Source: Methanobacterium sp. UBA176
Lineage (GTDB): Archaea > Methanobacteriota > Methanobacteria > Methanobacteriales > Methanobacteriaceae
Direction of reading: 5' to 3'
Assembly (NCBI GenBank): GCA_002505765.1
Contig: DAVZ01000019.1
Coordinates: 1 to 34,591 of the forward strand
DNA length: 34,591 nt
Below the pieces are notes generated by a model. It saw nothing but the letters and a program-made list of their open reading frames with translations. It searched no databases and had not been told where the DNA came from. Shown in pieces: positions 1 to 7,700 of the stretch; position 1 is the first letter of the stretch, and the number at the start of each line of letters is the position of its first letter. The position numbers and the translations under genes were made by a program.

Positions 1-401
1 GAATCAATATTTCATATTCGTTAATTATTGTTCTTTCAGTAAGACATATTAAGTCAAAAATAATTCAACAAATCTGCTCAACCCCCAATAACTTTACAAC
101 CCCACGTTAATAGAAAACTTAAATATTTAGATAGGGATTAAATTAATAAAATTAAAAAATTCCGCCATAAAATAGCTTAAATTTTAAAATAAATGAAATA
201 TGTTTTTATATTAAAAAAATAAAAATTTAGGAGCCCTCAAACACTATTATGTTTGGGGCATGCAAAAAACTATAAAAAATCGAAGATTTTTTATGCACAG
301 AAAAATGCAAGCATTTTCTTAGCTTTGTTTTTTGCGGATACGAAACTAGTTTCGCATGCACCGAAAATCTCTCAAAAATCTCCGATTTTCGGGTGAATAA
401 T
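1..401. repeat. gene-free region with a cluster of hairpins 3' of hdrB
   Basis: I see no coding signal here. Bases 1-230 are AT-rich and featureless. Bases 234-392 hold five adjacent inverted repeats: 234-259 (stem CCCTCAAACA with G-U pairs), 272-294 (ATAAAAAATC / GATTTTTTAT, 3-nt loop), 300-318 (GAAAAATGC / GCATTTTC), 341-354 (perfect palindrome CGAAACTAGTTTCG) and 361-392 (CCGAAAATC / GATTTTCGG, 14-nt loop). GCATGC occurs on both sides of the inner block (258-263 and 354-359). The hairpin at 361-392 lies 10 nt beyond the hdrB stop and may serve in 3'-end formation or mRNA protection. Why so many hairpins occur together is unknown. Confidence 0.6.
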
Positions 402-1328
402 TTATTCTCCGCCAGTTACTCTGTCTAATTCTTCTATCTCTTCAAGTGAACATTTTTCAAGAGCTGGATCCACACAGGTCATGTGTACATCCACAGTTAG
501 ATCTTCAGGGCTGTAGCCCATGGCAAGACCTAAAAATTGAGCAAGGTGGAACACAGGTACCTCGAATTCATCGCCGAATGTCTTTTTGATTTCAGTTTGA
601 CCTACATCAAACTGTAAGTGACAGAATGGACATACATTAACAATAACGTCTGCACCAGCAGCTGTCATGTTGGTTAACTTTTCTCTAGTGAAGTCTAAAG
701 CATTATCCAAGTCTCTTGAACGCACTCCACCACCAGCTCCACAGCACATCATTTTGTCTCTGTAATCTACAGATTTTGCACCGGTTGCTTCTACAATTTC
801 ATCTAAAATTGTTGGTTTTTCGGCGTTATCTATCTGTATATGTTCGGTTGGTCTTAAAAAGTGGCATCCGTAGTGTACAGCAACATTAAGGTCGTCTAAT
901 GGTTTTGTAACCATTTCAGATATTTTGTCAACACCCACATCGTTGTATAATATTTCTGCAAAGTGCCTTACCTTAACGTCGCCTTTGTATTCTCTTCCAA
1001 CTTCAGCAAGAACTTCATTAATTTTTGCCTTAGCTTCTTCGTCTTCTTTTAATTCGTGGTTGGTTTCAAATAATGTACCGAAACATCCATTACATTCGGT
1101 CATTACATCCATACCCATATCTTCTGCTATGGTTATGTTTCTTGCTGCTATGGATAACCAGCTGGTCTTATCAAATGATCCAAATACACCAGGTGCAGGG
1201 CAGCATGAAGCTCCTTCCATATCTTTGAGGTTTATGCCCATTTTTTCAAACATAACTCTTGTAGCTTTTTCGATTCCCGGGTATCTGTTGTTCATAATAC
1301 ATCCTAAGAAATATGCGAAATCTGCCAT
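402..1328 (-). CDS. hdrB: heterodisulfide reductase subunit B (HdrB)
   Basis: Catalytic subunit of the HdrABC complex, which reduces CoM-S-S-CoB at the end of methanogenesis; cytosolic. The 308-residue protein has two complete CCG (cysteine-rich) domains. C10, C42-C43, C79 and C82 form the first CX31CCX35CXXC motif, and C155, C195-C196, C233 and C236 the second (CX39CCX36CXXC). In the family these bind the two non-cubane [4Fe-4S] clusters at the active site. The ATG follows a strong AAGGAGG ribosome site and lies 13 nt after the hdrC stop, so the two genes form an hdrCB operon. HdrA and the partner hydrogenase genes are not in the window. No anomaly seen; identification is firm. Confidence 0.97.
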   Translation of the reverse strand: MADFAYFLGCIMNNRYPGIEKATRVMFEKMGINLKDMEGASCCPAPGVFGSFDKTSWLSIAARNITIAEDMGMDVMTECNGCFGTLFETNHELKEDEEAKAKINEVLAEVGREYKGDVKVRHFAEILYNDVGVDKISEMVTKPLDDLNVAVHYGCHFLRPTEHIQIDNAEKPTILDEIVEATGAKSVDYRDKMMCCGAGGGVRSRDLDNALDFTREKLTNMTAAGADVIVNVCPFCHLQFDVGQTEIKKTFGDEFEVPVFHLAQFLGLAMGYSPEDLTVDVHMTCVDPALEKCSLEEIEELDRVTGGE

Positions 1329-1341
1329 TTATTATTCCTCC

Positions 1342-2208
1342 TTATTCTAATTCTCCGGTTTCCCAGTTGTATCCGATTAAACTGTCAAATTGTGTTTTCT
1401 TCAGTATATTCTTTACTTCTTCAAGTGCTTCAGGGAATTCATGAGTAGTTGGTGGTAATTCATTTAGCCCTACTCTTTTTCTGAGTTCCATGGTAGCGTC
1501 GTTTATAGGTACACCGTGCCCGGTTTTCAATACGAAAGTTCCAACCATTTTGTGTGCCTGTGCCATTTTTCCAGCTCGAGATTGCATGTTCCTTATTGCT
1601 TTAACAACATCTACTATTTCAACGCCTCTTGGACATCTTTCCTGGCATGTATAGCATGTAACACATTCCCAGATAGTTTCATCATTTATAACTTCATCTT
1701 TAAGTCCTAAATTAGCCTTTCTAATAATGCTTCTTATTCTGTATGGTGTTCTTCTTCCTGAAGGACATGAGCCAGTACATGTACCGCACTGATAGCACAA
1801 ACCTATAGTTTCTACTCCAGCATCAACGATGCTTTGTTTAAAATCTGGATCTATATTCTCAGGATTTACTAAGTTTTCTTCTTTATTAAGTAAAGTCATA
1901 CTTACACTTCCTTTGGTTTTAGGCTCTTCTTTTTTGGCTTCTTCAACGATTTCAGGTTCTTCTTCCTTTGTTTCTTCAACGATTTCAGGTTCTTCTTCTT
2001 TGGTTTCTTCAGCTTCTTCTTCTACAGTAGTTTTAATTTTGACTTCTTCTTTTTCTACTGTAGATGCTGCTTCTTCTGGTTTATCAGGGGTTTCACTGGT
2101 TTCTTCTATAGTTTCTGGTGTTTCAATATTTTCTTTAGTATCTTTTTTTTCGTCTTCTTCTGCCTCTTGCCCGGTCAAAAAGTTTTTCAAGCGTTTTAAG
2201 GTTCTCAT
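1342..2208 (-). CDS. hdrC: heterodisulfide reductase subunit C (HdrC) with acidic N-terminal extension
   Basis: Ferredoxin-like electron-transfer subunit of HdrABC. Two [4Fe-4S] motifs are present: C138/C141/C144/C148 (CYQCGTCTGSCP) and C182/C185/C188/C192 (CVTCYTCQERCP). The frame is open upstream to 2292, but that stretch contains the TATA box (2281-2290), so I start at the ATG at 2208, about 50 nt after the expected transcription start. This gives 288 residues. Usual HdrC proteins are about 185 residues and begin where M104 lies here (MTLLNKEEN). Residues 1-103 are extra: a short basic start, then a Glu/Lys/Thr/Pro-rich stretch with a near-perfect tandem repeat (EEEPEIVEETK). M104 (base 1899) has its own AAGGA sequence 9 nt upstream, so a short HdrC could also be made. 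hdrB follows after 13 nt. Confidence 0.95.
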   Translation of the reverse strand: MRTLKRLKNFLTGQEAEEDEKKDTKENIETPETIEETSETPDKPEEAASTVEKEEVKIKTTVEEEAEETKEEEPEIVEETKEEEPEIVEEAKKEEPKTKGSVSMTLLNKEENLVNPENIDPDFKQSIVDAGVETIGLCYQCGTCTGSCPSGRRTPYRIRSIIRKANLGLKDEVINDETIWECVTCYTCQERCPRGVEIVDVVKAIRNMQSRAGKMAQAHKMVGTFVLKTGHGVPINDATMELRKRVGLNELPPTTHEFPEALEEVKNILKKTQFDSLIGYNWETGELE

Positions 2209-2280
2209 TTTTTTTCCCACACCTATTAATTGCAGGTTTGTGTGAAAATAACAATTTTCATATCTACGTTGATGAACACT

Positions 2281-2290
2281 GTATATATAC
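2281..2290 (-). promoter_or_regulatory. TATA box of hdrCB
   Basis: GTATATATAC read on the minus strand, 73 nt upstream of the hdrC ATG at 2208. An archaeal start site is expected about 25 nt downstream, near 2258, leaving a leader of about 50 nt. This placement rules out the longer open frame that begins at 2292. Confidence 0.6.
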
Positions 2291-3036
2291 ATTGCGGAAA
2301 TTTTGTTTACTGTAACCTTTTTAGTGACACCATATTTTTAATTTTTATCACGATGAATCAGGTCAAGAAATTGAGTTTCATCAGTATGTTTTAATTTAAG
2401 CTAAAAATAATATTTAAGTTAAATTCCATTGGGTAATATTTAGTGAACAACGATACATACAGTAAAATCTGACAGCATTCACAAGTGTTTTGATATTCGT
2501 TACTGGTTATTATCAATATAGATTTCCTGTGTGTCAGAGGTTTCCTTGTAATTTTCCAGGCATTATAAGTGTTTTGATATTTGTTACTGGTTATTTTCAA
2601 TATAGATTTCCTGTGTGTCAGAGGTTTCCTTGTAATTTTCCAGTTAATATTATCTAAGCTTGTTATTGTGCTTGAATAAATGATCTATTGTCTATTTTGC
2701 ATGTTCCAGTGATTACTTTTGTTTCAATTTTTAATATTGATTGCTATTCAGATATAATAATTTTCCATTCTTTAAAGTTCATTAATAATCTAAATTTTTG
2801 CTTATTTTATGGAAAAATCAGGTTTTAAGGACTTTTATTTAATTATAGCAATTTATAAAGTTTATTCTTTATTCATAATACACAATCAATCTCTAATAAG
2901 TATTTTCTATTATTATCATTAATTTACCAACTTTCTAATTTATTCCATAAATAGAAAATGAAGGACAGTTTGAGATTTAAATTAAATCTAACCATAAAAA
3001 ATTAATCTCCACAGAATACAAATTTAATCAATTAAA
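2291..3036. other. intergenic region between hdrC and the CDP-alcohol transferase gene
   Basis: About 745 bp, very AT-rich, without a convincing gene. It lies upstream of the hdrCB promoter and downstream of the gene at 3037-3546. The only structure seen is the tandem repeat at 2483-2643. A 69-codon minus-strand frame (2391-2600) runs through that repeat but has no ribosome site and no recognisable product, so I do not call it a gene. Confidence 0.6.
2483..2643. repeat. 84-bp direct tandem repeat, two copies
   Basis: Unit 1 is 2483-2566 and unit 2 is 2567-2643 (77 bp, its last 7 bases not conserved). The units differ at two positions by eye over 77 bp. Both begin AAGTGTTTTGATAT and end CCTTGTAATTTTCCAG. 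The period is a multiple of three and one minus-strand frame reads through both copies, but an adjacent stop and the lack of a start signal make coding unlikely. It lies about 190 bp upstream of the hdrC TATA box. The near-identity suggests a recent duplication. Confidence 0.85.
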
Positions 3037-3546
3037 TTAGTTCCTATTTTTAAAAATAAAGAATAAGCAACGACTTATTAAGGAAATTAATGTAAATATA
3101 ATAATAATATCAAGTAAAAACCCATAAACAGTATTAGGAGAAATTAGGGTGATCAGGATGATTATAAAAAGGAAAGAACCATAATATTTACCAATGGGGT
3201 CATAAACCAGTATTTTAAACTTTGATGTGATAATAAACTGCAGGAATACCAAAATTATAAGAAACAAAATCCACACAGGATAAATTCCTTTAAGGATAAA
3301 TGAACTGAATGCTATAAGAACAAGGAAAAAATCTGCGGTTATATCTAAATATGCTCCAAAGGAAGTATCTATATCAAATTTACGGGCTAAGTATCCATCC
3401 AGTGCATCACTAAAAATTGCAAAAATAAAAATAATTACAGATAAAACTAATTTGTCATTTAAAAAGAAAAATAAGAATACAAATGCCAGTATTATCCTTA
3501 GAATACTGATTGCTGACGGAATTTTTTTAAAAAAATCTTTTTTCAT
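3037..3546 (-). CDS. CDP-alcohol phosphatidyltransferase family membrane protein
   Basis: Integral membrane enzyme of 169 residues that transfers a phospho-alcohol between a CDP-activated lipid or CDP-alcohol and an acceptor in lipid headgroup synthesis. It carries the complete signature D-x2-DG-x2-AR-x8-G-x3-D-x3-D, seen as DALDGYLAR followed eight residues later by GAYLDITAD. These aspartates bind the metal ions and are catalytic in the family. Several strongly hydrophobic segments (FVFLFFFL, VIIFIFAIF, WILFLIILVFL, FLFIIILITLI) fit the usual six-helix fold. The frame is open to 3660, but that would overlap the divergent gene. I chose the ATG at 3546, which follows a TATA-like CTTAAAAATATTT at about 3587-3599. 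The substrate (archaetidylserine, -glycerol or -inositol type) cannot be told from sequence. Confidence 0.85.
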   Translation of the reverse strand: MKKDFFKKIPSAISILRIILAFVFLFFFLNDKLVLSVIIFIFAIFSDALDGYLARKFDIDTSFGAYLDITADFFLVLIAFSSFILKGIYPVWILFLIILVFLQFIITSKFKILVYDPIGKYYGSFLFIIILITLISPNTVYGFLLDIIIIFTLISLISRCLFFIFKNRN

Positions 3547-3639
3547 TTTAATCAGTGGGAATTTTAATTTAACACCTGGTACAAATATTTTTAAGCTTTT
3601 ACTTAAATAAATAGAATAATAATTTAAAGATTGATTCTC

Positions 3640-4371
3640 ATGCTCATTGTAAAACAGCACGATGGTCCATCAAGGCTTGGTAAATTTGACCAATTAAACA
3701 CTCCTGCAATTTTAAAGTACACAGACCAGTTAGAGATTGTAAAAGACGAACCTATGCCTTACGACGTTCCTAAAGAGCTAGCCCAATGGTCAGTTAATAG
3801 AACAATTGAATTAGCCAATAAAAGCAAAGGCGAGGGAATTGCAGTTATTCAGGGTTCTAAATACATTGATTTAAGAATTAAGTGTGCTGAAAAATTGGAT
3901 CTTATAGGGTATACCACTTTGATGATTGCAAATTCTGAGAAACTGCTTAAAAACCCAAGGAATCTTGTGGATATAGTTGTAAATATAAGAAAAACTGTAA
4001 ATCCCAACGTGGCATTATATTTTCCTTTCATAGATGCTTCATTTATCCCTTTACTTGCTTATATGGGAATAGATTTAGTTGGAGACGTTTCGGCGGGTTA
4101 TTGTACTTATTTGAATAGATTAGTAACTCCTACAGCCATTTATGACCTTGAAGAGTATAAAATCTATGAATTTGGCTTTGATGAGCTTGAATCCTATAAT
4201 AAGCGCACTTTAGATTTTGTTACAAGAGAAATAAGGGAGAATATAAAGAACATGACCTTAAGAAACCTTGTTGAAGAAAGATGCTGCACCTCCCCGGAGG
4301 CTATGTCAGCTCTAAGAATACTCGATAAAAAGTATTCTGACTTTTTAAAAGAGTATACACCTTTATACTAA
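3640..4371 (+). CDS. TGT/ArcS-like TIM-barrel protein, shortened
   Basis: 243 residues resembling archaeal tRNA-guanine transglycosylase and archaeosine synthase (ArcS), enzymes that insert or modify the archaeosine base at position 15 of tRNA. The start (QHDGPSRLGKFDQLNTPAIL) matches the TGT N-terminus, PYDVPKEL...SVNRTIE and GIAVIQGSKYIDLR match the mid-barrel, and LRNLVEERCCTSPEAMSALR matches the archaeal helix that follows the barrel. About 100 residues between these blocks, normally including the catalytic aspartate region, are missing, as are the PUA domain and zinc site. It is therefore probably not a working transglycosylase by itself; it may be an accessory or ArcS-type non-catalytic paralogue. 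ATG 3640 was chosen over TTG 3631. The gene diverges from 3037-3546 with about 93 bp between them. Confidence 0.6.
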   Translation: MLIVKQHDGPSRLGKFDQLNTPAILKYTDQLEIVKDEPMPYDVPKELAQWSVNRTIELANKSKGEGIAVIQGSKYIDLRIKCAEKLDLIGYTTLMIANSEKLLKNPRNLVDIVVNIRKTVNPNVALYFPFIDASFIPLLAYMGIDLVGDVSAGYCTYLNRLVTPTAIYDLEEYKIYEFGFDELESYNKRTLDFVTREIRENIKNMTLRNLVEERCCTSPEAMSALRILDKKYSDFLKEYTPLY

Positions 4372-4375
4372 TTTA

Positions 4376-4535
4376 TAGTCATGTGCATAGATAATTAAAC
4401 TTATGATTATCAGATTATACCGGATAAAGTGGATTAAATCCAATTCCTGGAGCTTTCAATTTTCTTTGAATTTATGATGCGCTTAAAGGATTTTTTTTTT
4501 ACAGGCCTTCATTGAACTAACAGCCTAAAAACTTT
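4376..4535 (+). repeat. dispersed repeat of about 160 bp, copy 1
   Basis: Begins 5 nt after the stop of the TGT-like gene, reading TAGTCATGTGCATAGATAAT. The same sequence, with about ten differences by eye, occurs inverted at 29705-29868. Conserved internal features are a small hairpin GATAAT...ATTATC, the block CAATTCCTGGAGCTTTCA, the block GAATTTATGATGCGCTTAAA, and a T-tract followed by ACAGG. No open reading frame is maintained, so a non-coding RNA or a short mobile element is more likely than a gene fragment. Confidence 0.85.
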
Positions 4536-4799
4536 TGCAATTAACTATAATTACCCAATATAGAACATTGTATATGACATACAGGGTACACAGAATTATA
4601 AAAAAACAATTATTGTAATTTTAAAGGTTTAAAAAGTCAATTAATTAATATAAATTATATTTTATCAAGTTAAAATAATTAAAAAAGTATTATTTCATTT
4701 CTATTTATTTATTATAAAAAATAATCTATAATTCATAAAATTTTAATTGAAAAAAAATATATATCGGACATTTAATAAATATGAAAAGAGTTTAGAAAT

Positions 4800-4878
4800 G
4801 GGAGGGCATTAGATCCAAAAATCAGAGGCGGTTTGATTTTTTTGCGGAAAATTAAGAGGAGTCTAATTTTACCCTCCC
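4800..4878 (+). ncRNA. candidate small structured RNA (three-way junction)
   Basis: A perfect 7-bp outer stem, GGGAGGG (4800-4806) with CCCTCCC (4872-4878), encloses two similar hairpins. The first is CAAAAATCA (4816-4824) with TGATTTTTTTG (4834-4844). The second is AAAATTA (4848-4854) with TAATTTT (4864-4870). The loops are alike (GAGGCGG and GAGGAG). A TATA-like AAATATATAT lies about 40 nt upstream, at a distance suited to starting transcription just before the outer stem. It could instead be the leader of nob1 (ATG at 5006). It is not a canonical tRNA: there is no T-loop consensus. Function unknown. Confidence 0.45.
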
Positions 4879-5005
4879 TTAAATACTTTTCTGTAATTCA
4901 TAACATAAAAACTTTCTGTATAGTATGAACATTTTAGTTCAACATTAAATATTTGCTCAAAGTTCTTTTCAACAAATTATTATTTTATAAAATATGATAC
5001 ATATT

Positions 5006-5515
5006 ATGGAAAAAAAAGTTTATGTTCTGGATTCTTCTGCAATAATAGGTGGCTATAATTTCAAGAATTTAGATAACTATACTATAAATGAAGTTATTTC
5101 TGAAATCAAAGACTTTAAATCAGAATTATTATTGCAATCTTCCATTGAAGATGGTCAGATTAAATTAGAACAACCAGATAGGGAAGATCTGGAAAAAGTG
5201 AATCTTGTTACCAGATCTTCTGGAGATATATTAAGGCTTTCTGAAGTCGATAAAAAGGTTATTGCACTTGCATTAAAATTTAAAAGGAAAGGAATAAATC
5301 CTGTAGTGATAACAGATGACTACACCATGCAAAACACGCTTAAAATCGTTGGAATTCCTTATAAAAGTATTTTGACCTCTGGAATTGAAGGAATTCTAAA
5401 CTGGATTAAAGTTTGCAAGGGATGCAAAAAAAGATATCCTCCTGAATATAAATTTGAAGAATGTGAGATATGTGGTTCCAGAATTTTCAAAAAGAAGATA
5501 AAAAAAACAATTTAA
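5006..5515 (+). CDS. nob1: ribosome maturation endonuclease Nob1 (PIN domain plus zinc ribbon)
   Basis: Endoribonuclease that cleaves the 3' end of 16S rRNA in the last step of small-subunit maturation. 169 residues from the ATG at 5006; an alternative ATG at 4994 would add four residues. The PIN domain shows its acidic residues at D9 (VLDSSAIIGG), D82 (SEVDKKVIALAL) and D104-D105 (VITDDYTMQN), the last being a Nob1-typical motif. A C-terminal zinc ribbon has C137/C140 (CKGC) and C153/C156 (CEIC). Length and domain order match archaeal Nob1, and the zinc ribbon sets it apart from VapC toxins; no antitoxin gene is beside it. It is the first gene of a same-strand series, 79 bp before the DUF2117 gene. 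Confidence 0.9.
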   Translation: MEKKVYVLDSSAIIGGYNFKNLDNYTINEVISEIKDFKSELLLQSSIEDGQIKLEQPDREDLEKVNLVTRSSGDILRLSEVDKKVIALALKFKRKGINPVVITDDYTMQNTLKIVGIPYKSILTSGIEGILNWIKVCKGCKKRYPPEYKFEECEICGSRIFKKKIKKTI

Positions 5516-5594
5516 TCAAATTTAGAATCATTAATTTTGAAAATTTTCAATTAAATAGATAATTTTAATAGATATTTAGGTACAACAGTGAATA

Positions 5595-6692
5595 ATGAAA
5601 ATTGGAATTGTTGTGCATGGGCCATTTGTGGTTGATTCTGGTCATGCAGAGGAAATTTTGAATCTATTGAGTAATTATGGAGAAGTAAAAGCCCGTTTAG
5701 GGGGTACTATGGGCAGAACTGCTGTTCATGATGCAGGGCTTGAGGATGAAATTGATATTCGCATGAAGATGCTTCCCAGTCAGTCTGTAGATAAATTTAT
5801 AGAAGAAAAATATGATGTTGTTATATTGATAAACTATGGAAAGTCATCTATCACAGGTCATGCATTCGGATTTAAAGTATTTAGCCATTGTCAGGGTAAT
5901 CCTCCCCTAATACAGATTGAAAGACCCGGAGAAAGAGATGGTAGCATAATACCATGGATTAGCTCGTTGAACGAACTTGCAGAAAGGATATCTAAGGATA
6001 TGAATCTTAAAATTGTTTATCCGCAGGAAATAAAAGAAAAAATGGCTTCTAATAAAGTAAGTGAAATCGAAAGGACCATAGCAGGAGTATCTCCTGGTGA
6101 AAATATATTTGTTAATGGAATTGTCGTAGGAAAATCTATATCCTGTCATGTAACTTTAATTGCAGAGAATGGCTTTATAACTGAAATAAATGGAGCAAAT
6201 ATAAAAGAACATGGAGTGGAAAAACTTGGTAAAATAGACCTACAAACAGCAATAGTAAAAACAGGACTGCTTAGAAGATCCGAAGTCTCACCAAGAATAC
6301 TTAAATCAAATAATAACCACGATAAACTTAAAGTAGCATTTCTAAACCATGCAGCAGAGGATATATATCAATTAAAAAATGCAGACTACGTTGTAACCAT
6401 TGGCGACGATACCACACTTGTTGCAGGTGATATACTCTATAGATTTGACGTTCCTGTAATTGGAATCACCGATGGAGACATTGATAAAGTTGTGGAAAAG
6501 GGATTTAAAACAAAACGATCCTTAATAATTGAGCTTGAAAAGGACTTAGATGACGTAATTGGTGAAAAAATTCATTCTGAACTTTTCAATGGTGAAGAAA
6601 TCATTGAAATAGAAAATATCGAAAATTTTAAAAAGGAAATATTACAGATTATAAACGATATAACCACTTGCTATAAAATAAAAGAAAATTGA
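5595..6692 (+). CDS. DUF2117 family protein
   Basis: 365-residue protein that I recognise as the archaeal DUF2117 family, of unknown function. The N-terminal part (IGIVVHGPFVVDSGHAEEI, then RLGGTMGRTAVHDAGLED) looks like a nucleotide- or metal-handling alpha/beta domain. The middle (VNGIVVGKSISCHVTLIAE) and the C-terminal segment (YVVTIGDDTTLVAGDILYRF, then PVIGITDGDIDKV) form a second alpha/beta unit. No membrane segment. The next gene, mmp2, starts 9 nt after its stop, so the two are surely co-transcribed, and the context ties it to the methanogenesis-marker operon. The reaction is not known to me. Confidence 0.75.
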   Translation: MKIGIVVHGPFVVDSGHAEEILNLLSNYGEVKARLGGTMGRTAVHDAGLEDEIDIRMKMLPSQSVDKFIEEKYDVVILINYGKSSITGHAFGFKVFSHCQGNPPLIQIERPGERDGSIIPWISSLNELAERISKDMNLKIVYPQEIKEKMASNKVSEIERTIAGVSPGENIFVNGIVVGKSISCHVTLIAENGFITEINGANIKEHGVEKLGKIDLQTAIVKTGLLRRSEVSPRILKSNNNHDKLKVAFLNHAAEDIYQLKNADYVVTIGDDTTLVAGDILYRFDVPVIGITDGDIDKVVEKGFKTKRSLIIELEKDLDDVIGEKIHSELFNGEEIIEIENIENFKKEILQIINDITTCYKIKEN

Positions 6693-6701
6693 GGTGTACA
6701 G

Positions 6702-7700
6702 GTGGATTTAAACCATCTTATTACTTCCCTAAGGAATTTTGAAGGGATTACACGAAAAAATCCAATTAAGAAAATAACCAATATACTGGAAGATACCTAT
6801 AACATCGCTGGAAAAACTGTTTTGAGTTTTGGAGACGATGCATCTGCGCTGGATATTGGAAATGACAAATTGATTCTTCTTGCAGCCGACGGAATGTGGG
6901 GGAAGCTTATGGAAGCTGATCCAAAATGGGCTGGATACTGTTCTGTTTTAGTTAACGTAAACGACATTGCAGCAATGGGCGGCGAGCCAATTGGTATGAC
7001 CAACGTTCTTTCAACCTCTGATGATAAAATACGCGATGAAATACTATTAGGAATTAAAGAAGGAGTTGAAAAATTCGGTGTCCCTATGGTGGGAGGCCAT
7101 TTTCATCCAGATACACCATATAATGCACTGGATGTTTCTATTACTGGGATAGTTGACAAAGATGATATTATAACAAGCTGTAATGCAGAAGCTGGCCATA
7201 AAGTTATAGTTGCAATGGATATCCATGGCCAGATTCATCCAAAATTTAATCTCAACTGGGATACAACAACAATGAAAAGTGCTGCCCTCGTACAGTCTCA
7301 AATTAAGATGATGAATAAAATAGCAAGGGAACATCTTGTAAGTTCTGGAAGGGACATAAGCAATCCAGGAACTCTCGGAACCCTTGGAATGCTTCTTGAA
7401 GCTTCTGATGTAGGAGCATCTGTTGAAATTGAAAAGATTCCCAGAAATGAGAGTATTGAATGGGAGCAATGGCTTAAATTATATCCTGGAGCAGGATTTG
7501 TCTTAACTGCTAAAAAAGAAAACGTGGATAGATGTATAAAATTATTTGAAGAAGTAAATATTAAATCAGCAGTTGTTGGAGAAATTATTAAAGATAAAAA
7601 GCTTTATATAACTTTTAAAAATGAAACAGGAATATTATTCGACTTTGATGACGACGAAATAATGGGCATTAAAGAAGAAAGATCATCTGAGGAGATTTAA
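6702..7700 (+). CDS. mmp2: methanogenesis marker protein 2 (AIR-synthase / HypE-like)
   Basis: 332-residue member of the PurM/AIR-synthase superfamily (ThiL, HypE, SelD relatives), the type described as methanogenesis marker 2. Superfamily features are the N-terminal glycine/acidic strand SFGDDASALDIG, LAADGMWGKL, VNVNDIAAMGGEPIGMTNVL and PMVGGHFHPDTP; these normally form the dimer-interface ATP-binding site. The C-terminal domain contains the NPGTLGTLGMLLEAS segment. The start is GTG, set by GAGGTG five nucleotides upstream; that ribosome site overlaps the end of the DUF2117 gene. Its stop overlaps the mmp3 start by one base (TAATG). Superfamily chemistry suggests ATP-dependent activation of a small molecule or protein carboxylate, but the substrate is unknown. 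Confidence 0.88.
   Translation: MDLNHLITSLRNFEGITRKNPIKKITNILEDTYNIAGKTVLSFGDDASALDIGNDKLILLAADGMWGKLMEADPKWAGYCSVLVNVNDIAAMGGEPIGMTNVLSTSDDKIRDEILLGIKEGVEKFGVPMVGGHFHPDTPYNALDVSITGIVDKDDIITSCNAEAGHKVIVAMDIHGQIHPKFNLNWDTTTMKSAALVQSQIKMMNKIAREHLVSSGRDISNPGTLGTLGMLLEASDVGASVEIEKIPRNESIEWEQWLKLYPGAGFVLTAKKENVDRCIKLFEEVNIKSAVVGEIIKDKKLYITFKNETGILFDFDDDEIMGIKEERSSEEI

Larger units (their letters stand above)
4372..5005. other. gene-free region with a dispersed repeat and a candidate small RNA
   Basis: 634 bp without a gene. It holds one copy of a dispersed repeat (4376-4535), an AT-rich spacer, a TATA-like stretch (4754-4763), a strongly folded element (4800-4878), and the likely promoter region of nob1 (an ATTAAATATTT stretch near 4944). 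Nothing else is recognised. Confidence 0.6.

Noticed and set aside
2209..2292. Upstream extension of hdrC to 2292
   Set aside because: Contains the TATA box at 2281-2290 and would precede the transcription start.
2391..2600. 69-codon minus-strand gene across the tandem repeat
   Set aside because: No ribosome site, no recognisable product, frame created by the repeat.
4800..4878. tRNA gene suggested by a 7-bp acceptor-like stem
   Set aside because: No T-loop consensus, no D-loop GG, and only two hairpins inside; not a tRNA.
5006..5515. VapC-type toxin
   Set aside because: C-terminal zinc ribbon and TDDYTMQN motif identify Nob1; no antitoxin gene beside it.
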